The notes below the pieces were generated by a model. The model did not search any database. It saw only the letters and a list, made by a program, of their open reading frames with translations, and was not told where the DNA came from. Below, piece by piece: positions 8,953-18,638 of a stretch of DNA of 64,000 nt; the stretch's first letter is position 1; every line of letters starts with the position of its first letter. The DNA is taken from positions 62,001 to 126,000 of the forward strand of contig DATCTV010000028.1 in NCBI GenBank assembly GCA_036567785.1, read 5' to 3'. Source of the stretch: Desulfomonilia bacterium (GTDB taxonomy: Bacteria > Desulfobacterota > Desulfomonilia > UBA1062). The position numbers and the translations under genes are program-made.

Positions 8953-11748
8953 TTATTTCATGGCGTTCTCAATTATTACCCTGAGCTTGTCTATTTTATA
9001 CGGCTTCTGGATGAAGCCCGAGAGCCCTTTGCCTTCAAAGCGCCTGGTAGCCTCCTCTTCACTGTAACCGCTTGAGAGTACCACCTTGCAGTCAGGCTTC
9101 ATTTTTCTCAAGGCTTCAAATGTTGCTACTCCGTCAAGGTCTGGCATCAGATAGTCAAGCAGCACAATGTCAATTATATCTTTATGCTGCTGGTATATGT
9201 GGAGGGCTTCTTCGCCTCCTTTTGCCACAAGCACTCCGAATCCAAGCTGGTCAAGAAATTCCGAGGTTATATAACGGACATTCTCTTCATCATCAACCAG
9301 CAGGACTGTGCCGGAAACAACTGATTTATCGGAGGAGACACCAGGCATCTCCGCTGTCTCCTCTTTCACCTGGTGTGCAGCGGGAAACAACACTCGGATG
9401 GTTGAGCCTACGCCAGGGGAACTCTGGACAAAGATATTTCCGCCATGATTCCTCAATATGCCGTGGATAGCAGCCAGTCCAAGCCCTCTGCCTGTAAATT
9501 TGGTTGAGAAAAAAGGCTCGAACATCTTCTCCTTTGTCTTCTCATCCATGCCGCAGCCCGTATCAGTAACCTCGAAGAACACATAAACTCCCGGCTTGGG
9601 CTTTTCGTCAAAGACGCTGTTTTTCAGCATTTTCTCATCGTAGCGCATCGCCCCGCTGACAAGGGTTACCGTGCCGTTATTGTCGCCTATCGCTTCCGCT
9701 GCATTCAGAATAAGGTTCATTATAACCTGCTGTACCTGACTCCTGTCCGCCTCGATATACGGCAGGTTCTTGTCGAGCTTTGAAATCATCCTGATATTCC
9801 TTGGTATGGATGATTCGAAAAGAGAAATGTTGTCTTTAACCACACTGCTCAAAGATATTTTCTCCACCACATACTTGCCCTGTCCTGAATATGCCAGCAG
9901 CTGCCTGGTCAGATCGGCTGCCCGGGTACAGGTTTCAATGGCACGCTTGATATTGGAAACAAGCTTTGAATCCTGAGGCAGTCCGAGCATGGTGAGCTCG
10001 AGACTCCCCATGATAACAAGAAGCATGTTGTTGAAATCATGGGCGACTCCACCCGCCAGGATGCCTATGCTCTCAAGCTTCTGCGCCTTGAAAAGCTGCT
10101 TCTGAAGATCAAGTCTCTGGGCTTCCGCCTCCTTGCTGTCGGTTATGTCCTGTCCCTGTGCAATGGCAGCAACAGGTGTCTTTTTATCGCTGTCATAGAT
10201 TGTAGCCGAGTTCCATAAAACCGTGCGGACAGTGCCGTCTGTGCGCGATATGGGAATCTCGACCGCTTCCCATCTTTCGCCGCTGAAGGTTCTTCTGATG
10301 AGGTTCATGTTTTTTTCAGCCTGATCATTAGGAAAGAGGATCTCTATGGATTTTCCTATTACATCAGCCGATTTTCTTCCTGTGAGAGTTTCAGAAGCCT
10401 GGTTGAACCTTGTCACTCTGAATTCTGGGTTCCATACAATTATTGGGGCGTTTGCATAATTGAAGAGGTTTTCAAGATAATCATTAGTCTGCCTGAGGCT
10501 CTCATCAGCCATTTTGCGTCTGAACATTTCCCACATTTTGTTCGCTATTGCGGTAAGGGAATCTACGTCATCCTGAGTGTAGTCGGTTTCCTTGTTTGCA
10601 ACAGCCCCTACGGCAACAATCTTTTTATTGTCAAAAATAGGAACAGCCATAAACCGGGTAATGGGAATATGACCTTCGGGGTGTCCTTTTTTTGTAGGCC
10701 ATGCAGCTTCATAATTGTTGATTATGACGGGCTTTCTCTGCCTCACGCAGTCTCCCCATACCCCTGATTCGGCTATTGGAAAGTGCATGGGTTTATCCAT
10801 GATCGAACATTGAGCCATCGTCTCTTTTGACCACTTATGAATTGTCATTACCAATTCGGCTTCATCCATGAGCCCGATAAATGAAAACCGGCTCTGAGTT
10901 GCCTCAATCGAGGCTTCGATTGTGTAACTCATGATTTCCGATCTGGGATAGCTGTACATCTCCTGCATTTTGAGAAGGTCACGCGTTCTCAGGGTATTCA
11001 GGTTCAAGGATATCTCTGCCCGGCTGCGCTCGGCAATTTCGCTGCTCAGCCTTTTCACAAGTTCATCCCTTTCATTTGCGTCTTCTGTGGCTTTCTTTAT
11101 CAGCATTCTGTTGATCATCGTTATCAAAGAGAAGGTGAGCAGGAAAACCAGGACAGTGGCTGCCAGCATAAGCAATGCAGGGATCAAACCGGATGTGGGA
11201 AGATCATTCCCCCTGTTCATAAAAATCACATTCAATACTCTTAAAAAGGAAACAATAAAGAACCCTAGAAAAACATACGCGGAATTTCGCGTTATCTGGC
11301 GGAATTCCTTGTCAACCTTGAAGGCCAGATAATAAGATATCTGGAGGGAAAGGATCATGCACATTATAAACAGATTAATCGATCTTCCCGTAAAACTCGG
11401 TTTTATAAAGGTGAAATAACCGTGAATTATTATACTCAGGCCCAGAAGAATATAATTTTGGACCTGGGGGATTTTCTTCCCGGCAAAACGTTCCAGCCCG
11501 ATATATATTGCAATGATACCTGATAAAAATAATGGTGCGCCCAAAAAGGTCGCAAAAATATTGTCTGTTACGTGGCCTATAAACATCAGTACCAGGCTTA
11601 TTGTCTGTATGACATAATCGGCCAGCCAGAGATCTATTCCATTGAACCTGTTTCTGTTCTGCAGCCAGAAGGGTAACAGAACCAGGGTGACGATGATATT
11701 ACTCAGTAAATATATGAAGATGACAGTCTTCATGTCGAGTGTCATCAT
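8953..11748 (-). CDS. Hybrid sensor histidine kinase (membrane sensor, GAF, PAS, HisKA, HATPase, REC)
   Basis: 931 residues. About seven hydrophobic helices span residues 5-215. After a short coiled coil come a GAF domain (about 265-415, with SGVWGDCVRQRKPVI), a PAS domain (about 430-545), and a HisKA domain with phospho-acceptor His570 in GGVAHDFNN. The ATPase domain has NLILNAAEAI, DTGCGM and GRGLGLAA. A C-terminal receiver domain has Asp865 in LLDYLMPD and a conserved KPY lysine. The internal receiver suggests a phosphorelay; no separate regulator gene is adjacent, so the partner and signal are unknown. Start at 11748, which has AGGGG upstream. Confidence 0.93.
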   Translation of the reverse strand: MMTLDMKTVIFIYLLSNIIVTLVLLPFWLQNRNRFNGIDLWLADYVIQTISLVLMFIGHVTDNIFATFLGAPLFLSGIIAIYIGLERFAGKKIPQVQNYILLGLSIIIHGYFTFIKPSFTGRSINLFIMCMILSLQISYYLAFKVDKEFRQITRNSAYVFLGFFIVSFLRVLNVIFMNRGNDLPTSGLIPALLMLAATVLVFLLTFSLITMINRMLIKKATEDANERDELVKRLSSEIAERSRAEISLNLNTLRTRDLLKMQEMYSYPRSEIMSYTIEASIEATQSRFSFIGLMDEAELVMTIHKWSKETMAQCSIMDKPMHFPIAESGVWGDCVRQRKPVIINNYEAAWPTKKGHPEGHIPITRFMAVPIFDNKKIVAVGAVANKETDYTQDDVDSLTAIANKMWEMFRRKMADESLRQTNDYLENLFNYANAPIIVWNPEFRVTRFNQASETLTGRKSADVIGKSIEILFPNDQAEKNMNLIRRTFSGERWEAVEIPISRTDGTVRTVLWNSATIYDSDKKTPVAAIAQGQDITDSKEAEAQRLDLQKQLFKAQKLESIGILAGGVAHDFNNMLLVIMGSLELTMLGLPQDSKLVSNIKRAIETCTRAADLTRQLLAYSGQGKYVVEKISLSSVVKDNISLFESSIPRNIRMISKLDKNLPYIEADRSQVQQVIMNLILNAAEAIGDNNGTVTLVSGAMRYDEKMLKNSVFDEKPKPGVYVFFEVTDTGCGMDEKTKEKMFEPFFSTKFTGRGLGLAAIHGILRNHGGNIFVQSSPGVGSTIRVLFPAAHQVKEETAEMPGVSSDKSVVSGTVLLVDDEENVRYITSEFLDQLGFGVLVAKGGEEALHIYQQHKDIIDIVLLDYLMPDLDGVATFEALRKMKPDCKVVLSSGYSEEEATRRFEGKGLSGFIQKPYKIDKLRVIIENAMK

Positions 11749-11944
11749 TTTTCAATACCCCTGTGTTTACCCATTATCGTAAAGCAGAGCTTATGCTTTG
11801 AGCTTGAGCTGCCTTTCAAGTTCATCTTATTCCCTTTTGATTCGGCGGAGATTATGACTTTATCGGCTATTTCCCTGGTATTCTTAATCCCTTTATTGAT
11901 GATCGGGATGTTTTGACCGTGAAAGAGAAGAATAGATAAGCGGC

Positions 11945-11986
11945 AAAAAAGGGGAAAGGCCATTTTACTGACGCTTTCCCCTTTTT
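11945..11986 (-). terminator. Intrinsic terminator after the phospholipase C-like gene
   Basis: Perfect 8-base stem GGGGAAAG / CTTTCCCC with a 15-base loop and runs of A and T on its two outer sides, so it can stop transcription on either strand. It follows the stop of the phospholipase-like gene at 12007 and insulates the kinase gene, which must then use a promoter within 11749-11944. Confidence 0.85.
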
Positions 11987-12006
11987 GATTTACTATGAAA
12001 CTGCTT

Positions 12007-13356
12007 TTACTGGGCTTTTAAAATTGCTTCGATATATGCCCTGCCATAAACAGCAGCCGGAACAAAAAGCTCTCCCAGAAGCCTGTTCATGTTGTCTATG
12101 CACTCCTGTCCTTTTTCGTTCCTTACGGTATCGAGTATCTTATCCGTCCCGGGGATATCATTGAATTCGACTTTCGGGTCATTCACATAATTATCAGGCA
12201 TGCATTTCACCAGCATTTTATCCGTTTCCTTCGCGCGTTTTGCCGAGAGTTTAGAAATACCTTTTCTGATCGAATCATCACCATAAACAACAGTTTTTCT
12301 GTCTTTTATCATTAAGGCAAGCATTTCATTTTCCATGTCATTTCTGTCATAGATATCTCTGATAGCGTATTTCTGATATTTCTCCAGTGCGCCGTGCCTG
12401 TTTGAAACCAGCTGGACCGCATTATTTTTCGCCTGCGGAAAACCTATCATCGCCTTGGTGTTGATCCACAGCATTTTACAGGTGCTGACGCCCGGAAGGA
12501 CTACCGCATGATAAGGCATGCTGAGATCCGACAGATAGTGCATTCCCCATCCCATAAAGCGCCAGCCCCAGTAGTTGTGGCCAGTTTTGAATGCATATTC
12601 GGAGAGGACCTTGCACATATGTATCCTGTACTCGGGGTAGGTCTCTTTCAAGAATCCCGCCAGAGTATAGACTATGCCCGCTTCATTATAAAAGCCCATG
12701 TGGAACGGGGCCTGGCTGCCGTATTCGAGATTAGCGTTTCCGAATGGCTGCCTGCCGAAATTCAGCTTTTTCCCCTGTTCGGTACCGTTGTCTTCAAACA
12801 GGCCGATATCGATCCCGAGATCCGGCTCGTCAGAAGCTGTGCCAAGTACATCCAGAACACTGACCTGTTCCCCCGGAAGGAGGCTTACATACGTCCTGTC
12901 GTCGATGTCTGATAAATCCTTCAGGTAGGTGAGTCCTGAACCTTTGATAATGGCCTTTCCTGCTGAAGAGTCCGCCGCCATAAGTCTTATATAAAGGGTG
13001 TAATAATAGCGGTCGCTTATTCTTATCGCATCGCAAAACCTCTTTATCGCCTCATTCGGATCATTCGAGGCCTTGAATAAAAGGGAATCCGGCAAGGGCC
13101 TGTAGTTCTTAAGATTTTTTCTGTTCCATTCTTCATCAGATTTCAGAAGGTTTTCTAGCCCTTTCCCCTCTGCAACAAGGAAACTCCCAAGCGTCTCAGC
13201 TTTAACCGGTTTTGCGTTTGCAACTTCGGGCATTGACTTGTAAACCGGCATAAGGATCAGTTCATGTTCAGACCAGGCCAATGCAGGGACCGCATAAGCA
13301 GATACCAGTAAAAGGGCGGCGAAAAACACCGGGATAACCCTATCAAATCTCTTCAT
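12007..13356 (-). CDS. Secreted zinc-dependent phospholipase C / P1-nuclease-like protein
   Basis: 449 residues from the ATG at 13356 (GGGAGG eight bases upstream; a GTG at 13362 lies too close to it). A Sec signal peptide covers residues 1-27 and cleavage after PALA would expose Trp28 as the first mature residue. In bacterial zinc phospholipase C and P1-type nucleases an N-terminal Trp is itself a zinc ligand, so this is strong support. A later HYLSDLSMPYHA segment matches the HxxxDxxxPxH zinc motif of the same family. Probably periplasmic or secreted; whether the substrate is a phospholipid or another phosphoester cannot be told. Confidence 0.75.
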   Translation of the reverse strand: MKRFDRVIPVFFAALLLVSAYAVPALAWSEHELILMPVYKSMPEVANAKPVKAETLGSFLVAEGKGLENLLKSDEEWNRKNLKNYRPLPDSLLFKASNDPNEAIKRFCDAIRISDRYYYTLYIRLMAADSSAGKAIIKGSGLTYLKDLSDIDDRTYVSLLPGEQVSVLDVLGTASDEPDLGIDIGLFEDNGTEQGKKLNFGRQPFGNANLEYGSQAPFHMGFYNEAGIVYTLAGFLKETYPEYRIHMCKVLSEYAFKTGHNYWGWRFMGWGMHYLSDLSMPYHAVVLPGVSTCKMLWINTKAMIGFPQAKNNAVQLVSNRHGALEKYQKYAIRDIYDRNDMENEMLALMIKDRKTVVYGDDSIRKGISKLSAKRAKETDKMLVKCMPDNYVNDPKVEFNDIPGTDKILDTVRNEKGQECIDNMNRLLGELFVPAAVYGRAYIEAILKAQ

Positions 13357-13428
13357 TATCACATCCTCCCGTCTCTTTGATTAATGCTTGAATGTATAGG
13401 TATATCTTTTAATAGACGATTTCAGGTC

Positions 13429-14994
13429 TCAGCTGTTCAGTCTTTTATACATCGCTTTGTTCTGTTTGTATATATTCACGAACTCCCTGAAGAGCTTGTC
13501 GTAAACTTTTCTGTTTGCCTGATCCGGTTTAAATTCTTTGCTGTATTCAATAAGGTCCGGGATATCGGAAAACTTTATGAAACCAAGACCTACTGAAGCA
13601 ATGAAAGCGGCTCCACGTGCATTCGCCTGCATCGGGTCTTTGACCTGACGGATCGTTCTGTCAAGCACATCGGCAAAAATCTGGCACCACAGGTCGGATT
13701 TCGCTCCGCCGCCTATAATATTAAGCGGATCGAGCTTTCTTCCCACAAACTTCTCGACATACATATGGCTCCATCTGGTATTGTAGGCCACGCCTTCCAT
13801 TACAGCCCTAAGCATATCATCCTGGGTGGTTGTCTTCGAGACATTGTATATTCCAGCCCTGAGGTTGTTATCATCGACTGGGGTACGCTCGCCGTTAAGC
13901 CAGGGTGTGAATATGAGATTGTTGCTCCCGGGCGGAACGGTTTCTGCGATCTGATTCAAGGCCTCATAACGGTCGATGCCTTCCACGATCCCTTTGAGCC
14001 TGTTCTCATGGAAAATAATATTGTCAAACAGGAAATTCACCGCGCCTCCCGCAATATCCTGCTCGTTTACGCTCTGGTATTTGCCGGGTATGGAAGTTGG
14101 GAATGATGCTATTGAATGAAACATGTCTGTTTTCTTGAAAGGCACTATGCACTGTACCCAGGACGATGTGCCGATATAGATGTGACCTTCATAATCCCTT
14201 ACCGCACCCGAACCGATAAGCGCGCACTGGTGGTCAGGTGACCCCATGACAACAACCGTGTCGCGGTTCAGCCCTATTTCATCGGCAACCCCGGACAATA
14301 CTTTGCCCAGAATGTCGGTTGAGTTTCTCATAGGCGGGAGCTTTTCTCTATCTATTCCGGCCATTCTGATGAGTTCCTCATCATAACGGATATTGTTTAT
14401 ATCCCTGATGTCGGTAACCCAGAAGAGATGCATGGAATCATATGAAGCAGCAAATTCTCCCGTCAGTCTCAGGTTGAGATAATCCTTGCTGGGAAGGAAC
14501 ATGAAGCTATTTTTATATATCTCGGGAAATTCATTTTTAATAAGAAGCACATGCGCAACGTCATCCTTTCCTGAAAGTGACGGGCCTCCGGCTGTCTTTG
14601 GAATCCATTTCATGATTTTCGAAACGCCATAGCCTTCGATGCTGGGAAAACCCTTTGCAAGTTTCTTTATATAAGGGGCTCCGCGTGAATCCATCCAGGT
14701 TATTGAATTCATAAGATGGTGCCCGTTCTTATCAACAGCGACCGTGCTTGAAAACGTACTTGAAACGCAGACCGCCACAACATCGTCTTTCAGAACATGA
14801 CCGCCGCTCATCAGCCTTTTGGAAGCCTTGACAAGCGAAGCCCACCAGTCTTCAGGATCCTGTTCGGCCCCGCCTCCGGGAAGAAAATAGATCGGTGTTT
14901 TTTCATACTCGAAGGCTGCCACATGGCCGTGAACCGAAATCAGGGAAGCCTTGATGCCTGATGTCCCGTGATCGATTGAAAGGACATATTTCAT
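13429..14994 (-). CDS. FGGY-family carbohydrate kinase
   Basis: 521 residues from the ATG at 14994, preceded by AGGAGGG; the open frame to 15036 adds residues without a ribosome site. The N-terminal ATP-binding half begins YVLSIDHGTSG, and the probable catalytic base is Asp254 in MGSPDHQ; the second half has IYIGTSSW and IIGGGAKSD. It resembles xylulokinases and related sugar or polyol kinases, but substrate cannot be fixed. It follows the saccharopine dehydrogenase-like gene by 55 bases on the same strand, so the two may oxidise and phosphorylate one substrate. Confidence 0.85.
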   Translation of the reverse strand: MKYVLSIDHGTSGIKASLISVHGHVAAFEYEKTPIYFLPGGGAEQDPEDWWASLVKASKRLMSGGHVLKDDVVAVCVSSTFSSTVAVDKNGHHLMNSITWMDSRGAPYIKKLAKGFPSIEGYGVSKIMKWIPKTAGGPSLSGKDDVAHVLLIKNEFPEIYKNSFMFLPSKDYLNLRLTGEFAASYDSMHLFWVTDIRDINNIRYDEELIRMAGIDREKLPPMRNSTDILGKVLSGVADEIGLNRDTVVVMGSPDHQCALIGSGAVRDYEGHIYIGTSSWVQCIVPFKKTDMFHSIASFPTSIPGKYQSVNEQDIAGGAVNFLFDNIIFHENRLKGIVEGIDRYEALNQIAETVPPGSNNLIFTPWLNGERTPVDDNNLRAGIYNVSKTTTQDDMLRAVMEGVAYNTRWSHMYVEKFVGRKLDPLNIIGGGAKSDLWCQIFADVLDRTIRQVKDPMQANARGAAFIASVGLGFIKFSDIPDLIEYSKEFKPDQANRKVYDKLFREFVNIYKQNKAMYKRLNS

Positions 14995-15049
14995 AACACC
15001 CTCCTTTGTGAAAAAAGAAAGGGACATGTAATACATGCCCCTTGAAATT

Positions 15050-16267
15050 CTACATATCCAGTGTGGTTATATTCCCTTCTTCATCGACACTCTGTACAAT
15101 TACTCCTCCGAAGGAGTCCCCGCCTTCTTTCTTCTTGTCCAGGTCCATGACCCTGGGTAGCAGTTCAAGAAAATCAGCAGGCTTCATGCATGCCTCCGGG
15201 GGCAATACGCCCTTGTCCTTAATCTTGCCTTCCTGCATCAGAATGGCCCCCATCGCAGCGGGGATACCGGTACCTTCACCAAGAGCCTGACTCTGGGATG
15301 CAAGATGGAAGCGGTACTCCTTGTATTTGCCGTCCTTCTTTCCCTTTACAACAACTGAAGCACACCCCTTTTGCGATCCGAAATTCGTTTCCCTGATGAT
15401 CCTTTCGCGTTCCTTTATGATATAAGCCACGGCAAAATCGTAAGGGGTCAGCTTGACACCCTTAACATCTATGGGTTCCTTGCTGTAAAGACCAAGCCCG
15501 CAAAGATCCCGCGTAAGGTTGTAGTATTCGTTCGGTACAACCGAACCCTTGTTCGTCACCTGTCTGACCTTTAAATAACGTGGCATAGTGACCTGCTCAG
15601 GGTGCGGATAGGGGTATAGCGGGACCTCTCCGAGAATCGGGAATTCAAAGCTCTGCCTCAATGCAATCCCGCTAGGCTCGAAATACTTCACATACTTGAG
15701 TTCGCCGTCGAGAAACATGGGGCAATCTATTGTCATGCAATGAAAACGGTGACCTATGACGCCTTCTCCTTCGAAAGGCTCTCCGCCGTGCGCATGGAAT
15801 ATGTCGATGGACTCGGTCTCGTCGAGCATCTCGTAAGCCAGTTTTCCTATTATATTCGTAGCTCCGGGAGAATTGCCCATTCCGATGAGCGCCAGTATGC
15901 CGGCATCCTTGGCCATTTTATCCCATTCGAGTATCTCCAGGGTGACATCGACATCGTCGCATATATCAATGTAATCTATTTTTTCCTCGATAACCACAGA
16001 AAGGATCTGTTTGACCGTTTTATAGAAAGGACCTACGCAATTAAGCACTATATCGGCGCCCTTTATTGCAGCCCTTATGCTGGCGGAATCGTCTGCGTCG
16101 AACTTCACGGCACTGACCCTGGGCCCTAAGGACGCGGCGATCTCATTTGCCCTTTTCTGGTTTATATCCGCAATTATTATCTCCGAAAAAGTATCCTGTC
16201 TCGCAAGAGTCTTAACAGCAATGGTACCGACTGCACCGCAACCACCTAATACAATAATCTTGGCCAT
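15050..16267 (-). CDS. Saccharopine dehydrogenase-like NAD(P)-binding oxidoreductase
   Basis: 405 residues. The N-terminal Rossmann fold starts IIVLGGCGAVGTIAVKTL, followed by conserved family segments ADIVLNCVGPFYKT and LIGMGNSPGATNI. Family members include saccharopine dehydrogenases, carboxynorspermidine synthases and several uncharacterised oxidoreductases. No lysine or polyamine gene is nearby; the neighbours are an FGGY kinase downstream and a TetR regulator upstream, so a catabolic role with that kinase is more likely. A purine-rich ribosome site (AAAGGGGGC) precedes the ATG. Confidence 0.75.
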   Translation of the reverse strand: MAKIIVLGGCGAVGTIAVKTLARQDTFSEIIIADINQKRANEIAASLGPRVSAVKFDADDSASIRAAIKGADIVLNCVGPFYKTVKQILSVVIEEKIDYIDICDDVDVTLEILEWDKMAKDAGILALIGMGNSPGATNIIGKLAYEMLDETESIDIFHAHGGEPFEGEGVIGHRFHCMTIDCPMFLDGELKYVKYFEPSGIALRQSFEFPILGEVPLYPYPHPEQVTMPRYLKVRQVTNKGSVVPNEYYNLTRDLCGLGLYSKEPIDVKGVKLTPYDFAVAYIIKERERIIRETNFGSQKGCASVVVKGKKDGKYKEYRFHLASQSQALGEGTGIPAAMGAILMQEGKIKDKGVLPPEACMKPADFLELLPRVMDLDKKKEGGDSFGGVIVQSVDEEGNITTLDM

Positions 16268-16298
16268 GGCCTGCCCCCTTTGGTATTGTTGTTATATT

Positions 16299-16318
16299 GT
16301 TAAATTTAACTTAGTTAA
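16299..16318. promoter_or_regulatory. Two overlapping palindromes, probable TetR operator
   Basis: GTTAAATTTAAC (16299-16310) is a perfect 12-base palindrome. TTAACTTAGTTAA (16306-16318) is a perfect 13-base palindrome about a central T. They overlap and sit in the 78-base gap between the end of the TetR gene and the start of the oxidoreductase gene, where an operator for a locally encoded TetR repressor would be expected. Binding is an inference. Confidence 0.5.
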
Positions 16319-16345
16319 TGTAGCATGTCAAAAAAATTCTGGGGC

Positions 16346-16975
16346 CTAGTTAATATTAAGCTTTGAAAGAAACATATCGATAAGACTGTTGTACATATCT
16401 TCAGGGTTTACGGTGGTATAGTTTATTATCCTGCTGTTATAAAGAGAGACCATGCCATGAAGCAGGCTCCACACACCAATAAGATCGACCCGCACGCTTT
16501 CGTCGACTTCCTTTTTTCCGGTGAATGCCGCTATTTCCCTCATAACGAAGTCCACTATCTCCATCGATATCCTGTATTCAACCTCGGAAAGCTTCTCCAG
16601 TGCGGTCCCGACATAATCATTGTATTTCGGAGTCGGGTAAGTGAACATGATATCATAATAGCCGCTGTGTTTTAAACCGAATGCAAGATAAGCCTTGGCA
16701 AGCTGCCTTGCCCGCTCGTCAGGTTCTTTATATCTGAGGATGACATCCTTGAGGATATTATTGAGCATATCGAATCCCCTGATTACCAGGTGGATATATA
16801 TCTCATCCTTGCTTTTATAATAGTTGTAAATGTTCGGGGCTGTCATGCTGAGCCTTGATGCCAGTTTTCTCATTGTGAGGCTTCCATAGCCCTCCAAAAC
16901 AATTATATCCAGGGCCACATCGAGTATACGCCCTTTGACGCCCTCGATTTCCTTGAATTCCCTGGGTTTTTTCAT
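16346..16975 (-). CDS. TetR/AcrR-family transcriptional regulator
   Basis: 209 residues. The N-terminal DNA-binding domain has the TetR helix-turn-helix (LTMRKLASRLSM followed by APNIYNYYKSKDEI), then a variable C-terminal ligand-binding domain. It starts nine bases after the clostripain-like gene and is followed by a palindromic gap and the oxidoreductase/kinase pair. It probably represses that downstream pair, and may also be made with the protease upstream. The ligand is unknown. Confidence 0.9.
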   Translation of the reverse strand: MKKPREFKEIEGVKGRILDVALDIIVLEGYGSLTMRKLASRLSMTAPNIYNYYKSKDEIYIHLVIRGFDMLNNILKDVILRYKEPDERARQLAKAYLAFGLKHSGYYDIMFTYPTPKYNDYVGTALEKLSEVEYRISMEIVDFVMREIAAFTGKKEVDESVRVDLIGVWSLLHGMVSLYNSRIINYTTVNPEDMYNSLIDMFLSKLNIN

Positions 16976-16984
16976 TTCATCCTT

Positions 16985-18526
16985 TTATGGCTTCAGACTG
17001 TCAAGAAGCTCTATATAATCTTTCCAGGGGCTTGCGCCCATTTTCAGCAGATGCCCGTATAAAGCCGGTGAATACTGGTGATAGGCTCCCCATATGTTAT
17101 GGAATATCGTCATTCCGGTTGTATGGGGATAGTTATAATTCCTGGCATAGACAACCATATCGTCATAAACTGACAATGTCTGATTTGCCTTTGCCCTCAC
17201 GTTCGGGGGCAGATTTCCTTCGGAAATAATATTGCTAAGGTAATTGCCGAAATCGATATAATAGAAGTCGTCGTAACTGCTTGCGTAATCCTCCATCATC
17301 GAATAGCTGTTATCCGCCGCCCTGTTATAATATACGGCTTGTGCCTGATTCAAATTGATATCTGCAATGGCATCGCTAGCATAAGAGCCGATAAACGAAT
17401 ACAGGTCAGCCATCCGGGACACATCTATCAGCGATATGGTAAAATCTGTCCTGAGACTGGCTGCCGAACTTCCGGCAAGTACTTTATAAGCCTGATCACA
17501 AACGTTTATCCCGAGATTTTTTTCCGTGATATCCGGATTCGTTGTTATGGATTCCATTCCCTGATACGAAAATAATGCTGCAGGGAACAGTTCTTCTGAA
17601 AATAACATGTAATCAACACTGTCCGATAATTCATACGCCAGTTCCACCCCGCCCATAAGACATGCAAACGGATAGAAAATGCTGATATTTTTTCCAGTCA
17701 GAGACTTGAGATGATTACACAGCAATCCCAGTTCATAATGGGTAAGCGAATCCTTGTCTGTTTCATCAATCCCTATGGCAAGTGTCCCTGTTCTTGTGCT
17801 GTCATCAAATCCTCCGCCATGATTGAATATAGAGTATATGTAGCGCTCGGAAGGATATATTGCGGCAGCCCAGTCAAGGAATGTCTCGTTGTCGTCAACA
17901 GAGCCGGAATTAATCTCGTTTAATGAAACCACCTTATCAGAGGCGAATGCCCCTCCCGAAAGATAGTAGTATCCATCTGAAAATTTAGTATCTCCATTGT
18001 ATGCATCCATCATGACAATGATCTGTATGACATTGTTACTATCCGCAGCCTTGATCTTTTCAAGAGTATTCAGGTATTGGGTGATTATGCCCGACTGCTT
18101 TTCAAATTCATAATCGATGTTGTTGTCGACTGCAAAATGCGCGATCAGTGCCCACTTGTATGGGGTATCATCAATTTTCAGCGTATAGTTCTTTTCAACC
18201 TTATACATGCTGGATTTGAATATCTTGTCTTCCACCTTTACTGTAATCGGATAATCTCCGGCGCCGGACAATACTGTCCCTTTAATGGTACCGTCAGTCC
18301 CCATGGTAACGCCTAAAGGCAATGTGCCGGATGCCAGGGAGAAGGTAAACTTGCCTGACCCCCCCTTGGCCGTAATCTTATAATGATATATTCCGCCGGC
18401 TTTGCCTGGCCTGATAGCATTATCGGTTATCTGAACAGGCAGACATCCGGCCAGCAATGAACATGAAAGAATAAAAACCCCGAGAGCTTTTATTAAAACA
18501 GGTTTGGATGAAAATATTTTTTTCAT
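16985..18526 (-). CDS. Clostripain-type (C11) cysteine peptidase lipoprotein with Ig-like domain
   Basis: 513 residues from the ATG at 18526, which has GGAGG six bases upstream; four extra codons upstream are not needed. The signal sequence ends in the lipobox LLAGC, so the protein is probably an outer-membrane or periplasmic lipoprotein. Residues of about 35-120 look like a putative Ig domain (GGSGKFTFSLASGTLP). The peptidase part has the C11 histidine H236 in NHGGGF and the nucleophile C289 in FACLMGG. Clostripain relatives cleave after Arg or Lys, but specificity here is unknown. The tetR gene begins nine bases downstream. Confidence 0.82.
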   Translation of the reverse strand: MKKIFSSKPVLIKALGVFILSCSLLAGCLPVQITDNAIRPGKAGGIYHYKITAKGGSGKFTFSLASGTLPLGVTMGTDGTIKGTVLSGAGDYPITVKVEDKIFKSSMYKVEKNYTLKIDDTPYKWALIAHFAVDNNIDYEFEKQSGIITQYLNTLEKIKAADSNNVIQIIVMMDAYNGDTKFSDGYYYLSGGAFASDKVVSLNEINSGSVDDNETFLDWAAAIYPSERYIYSIFNHGGGFDDSTRTGTLAIGIDETDKDSLTHYELGLLCNHLKSLTGKNISIFYPFACLMGGVELAYELSDSVDYMLFSEELFPAALFSYQGMESITTNPDITEKNLGINVCDQAYKVLAGSSAASLRTDFTISLIDVSRMADLYSFIGSYASDAIADINLNQAQAVYYNRAADNSYSMMEDYASSYDDFYYIDFGNYLSNIISEGNLPPNVRAKANQTLSVYDDMVVYARNYNYPHTTGMTIFHNIWGAYHQYSPALYGHLLKMGASPWKDYIELLDSLKP

Positions 18527-18638
18527 GTAAACCTCCACACTGCAATATTATATTTCCATACGGTAAAAATATATTTATACTTGAAATAATACAATAAAAT
18601 TTACTGGAAAGCAAAATTAACGAAATTTAGGAACTCTT

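Noticed and set aside
11745-11963. 72-codon frame upstream of and overlapping the hybrid kinase start
   Set aside because: Its ATG lies inside the strong terminator hairpin at 11945-11986, it has no ribosome site and matches nothing I recognise. A decayed remnant cannot be excluded.
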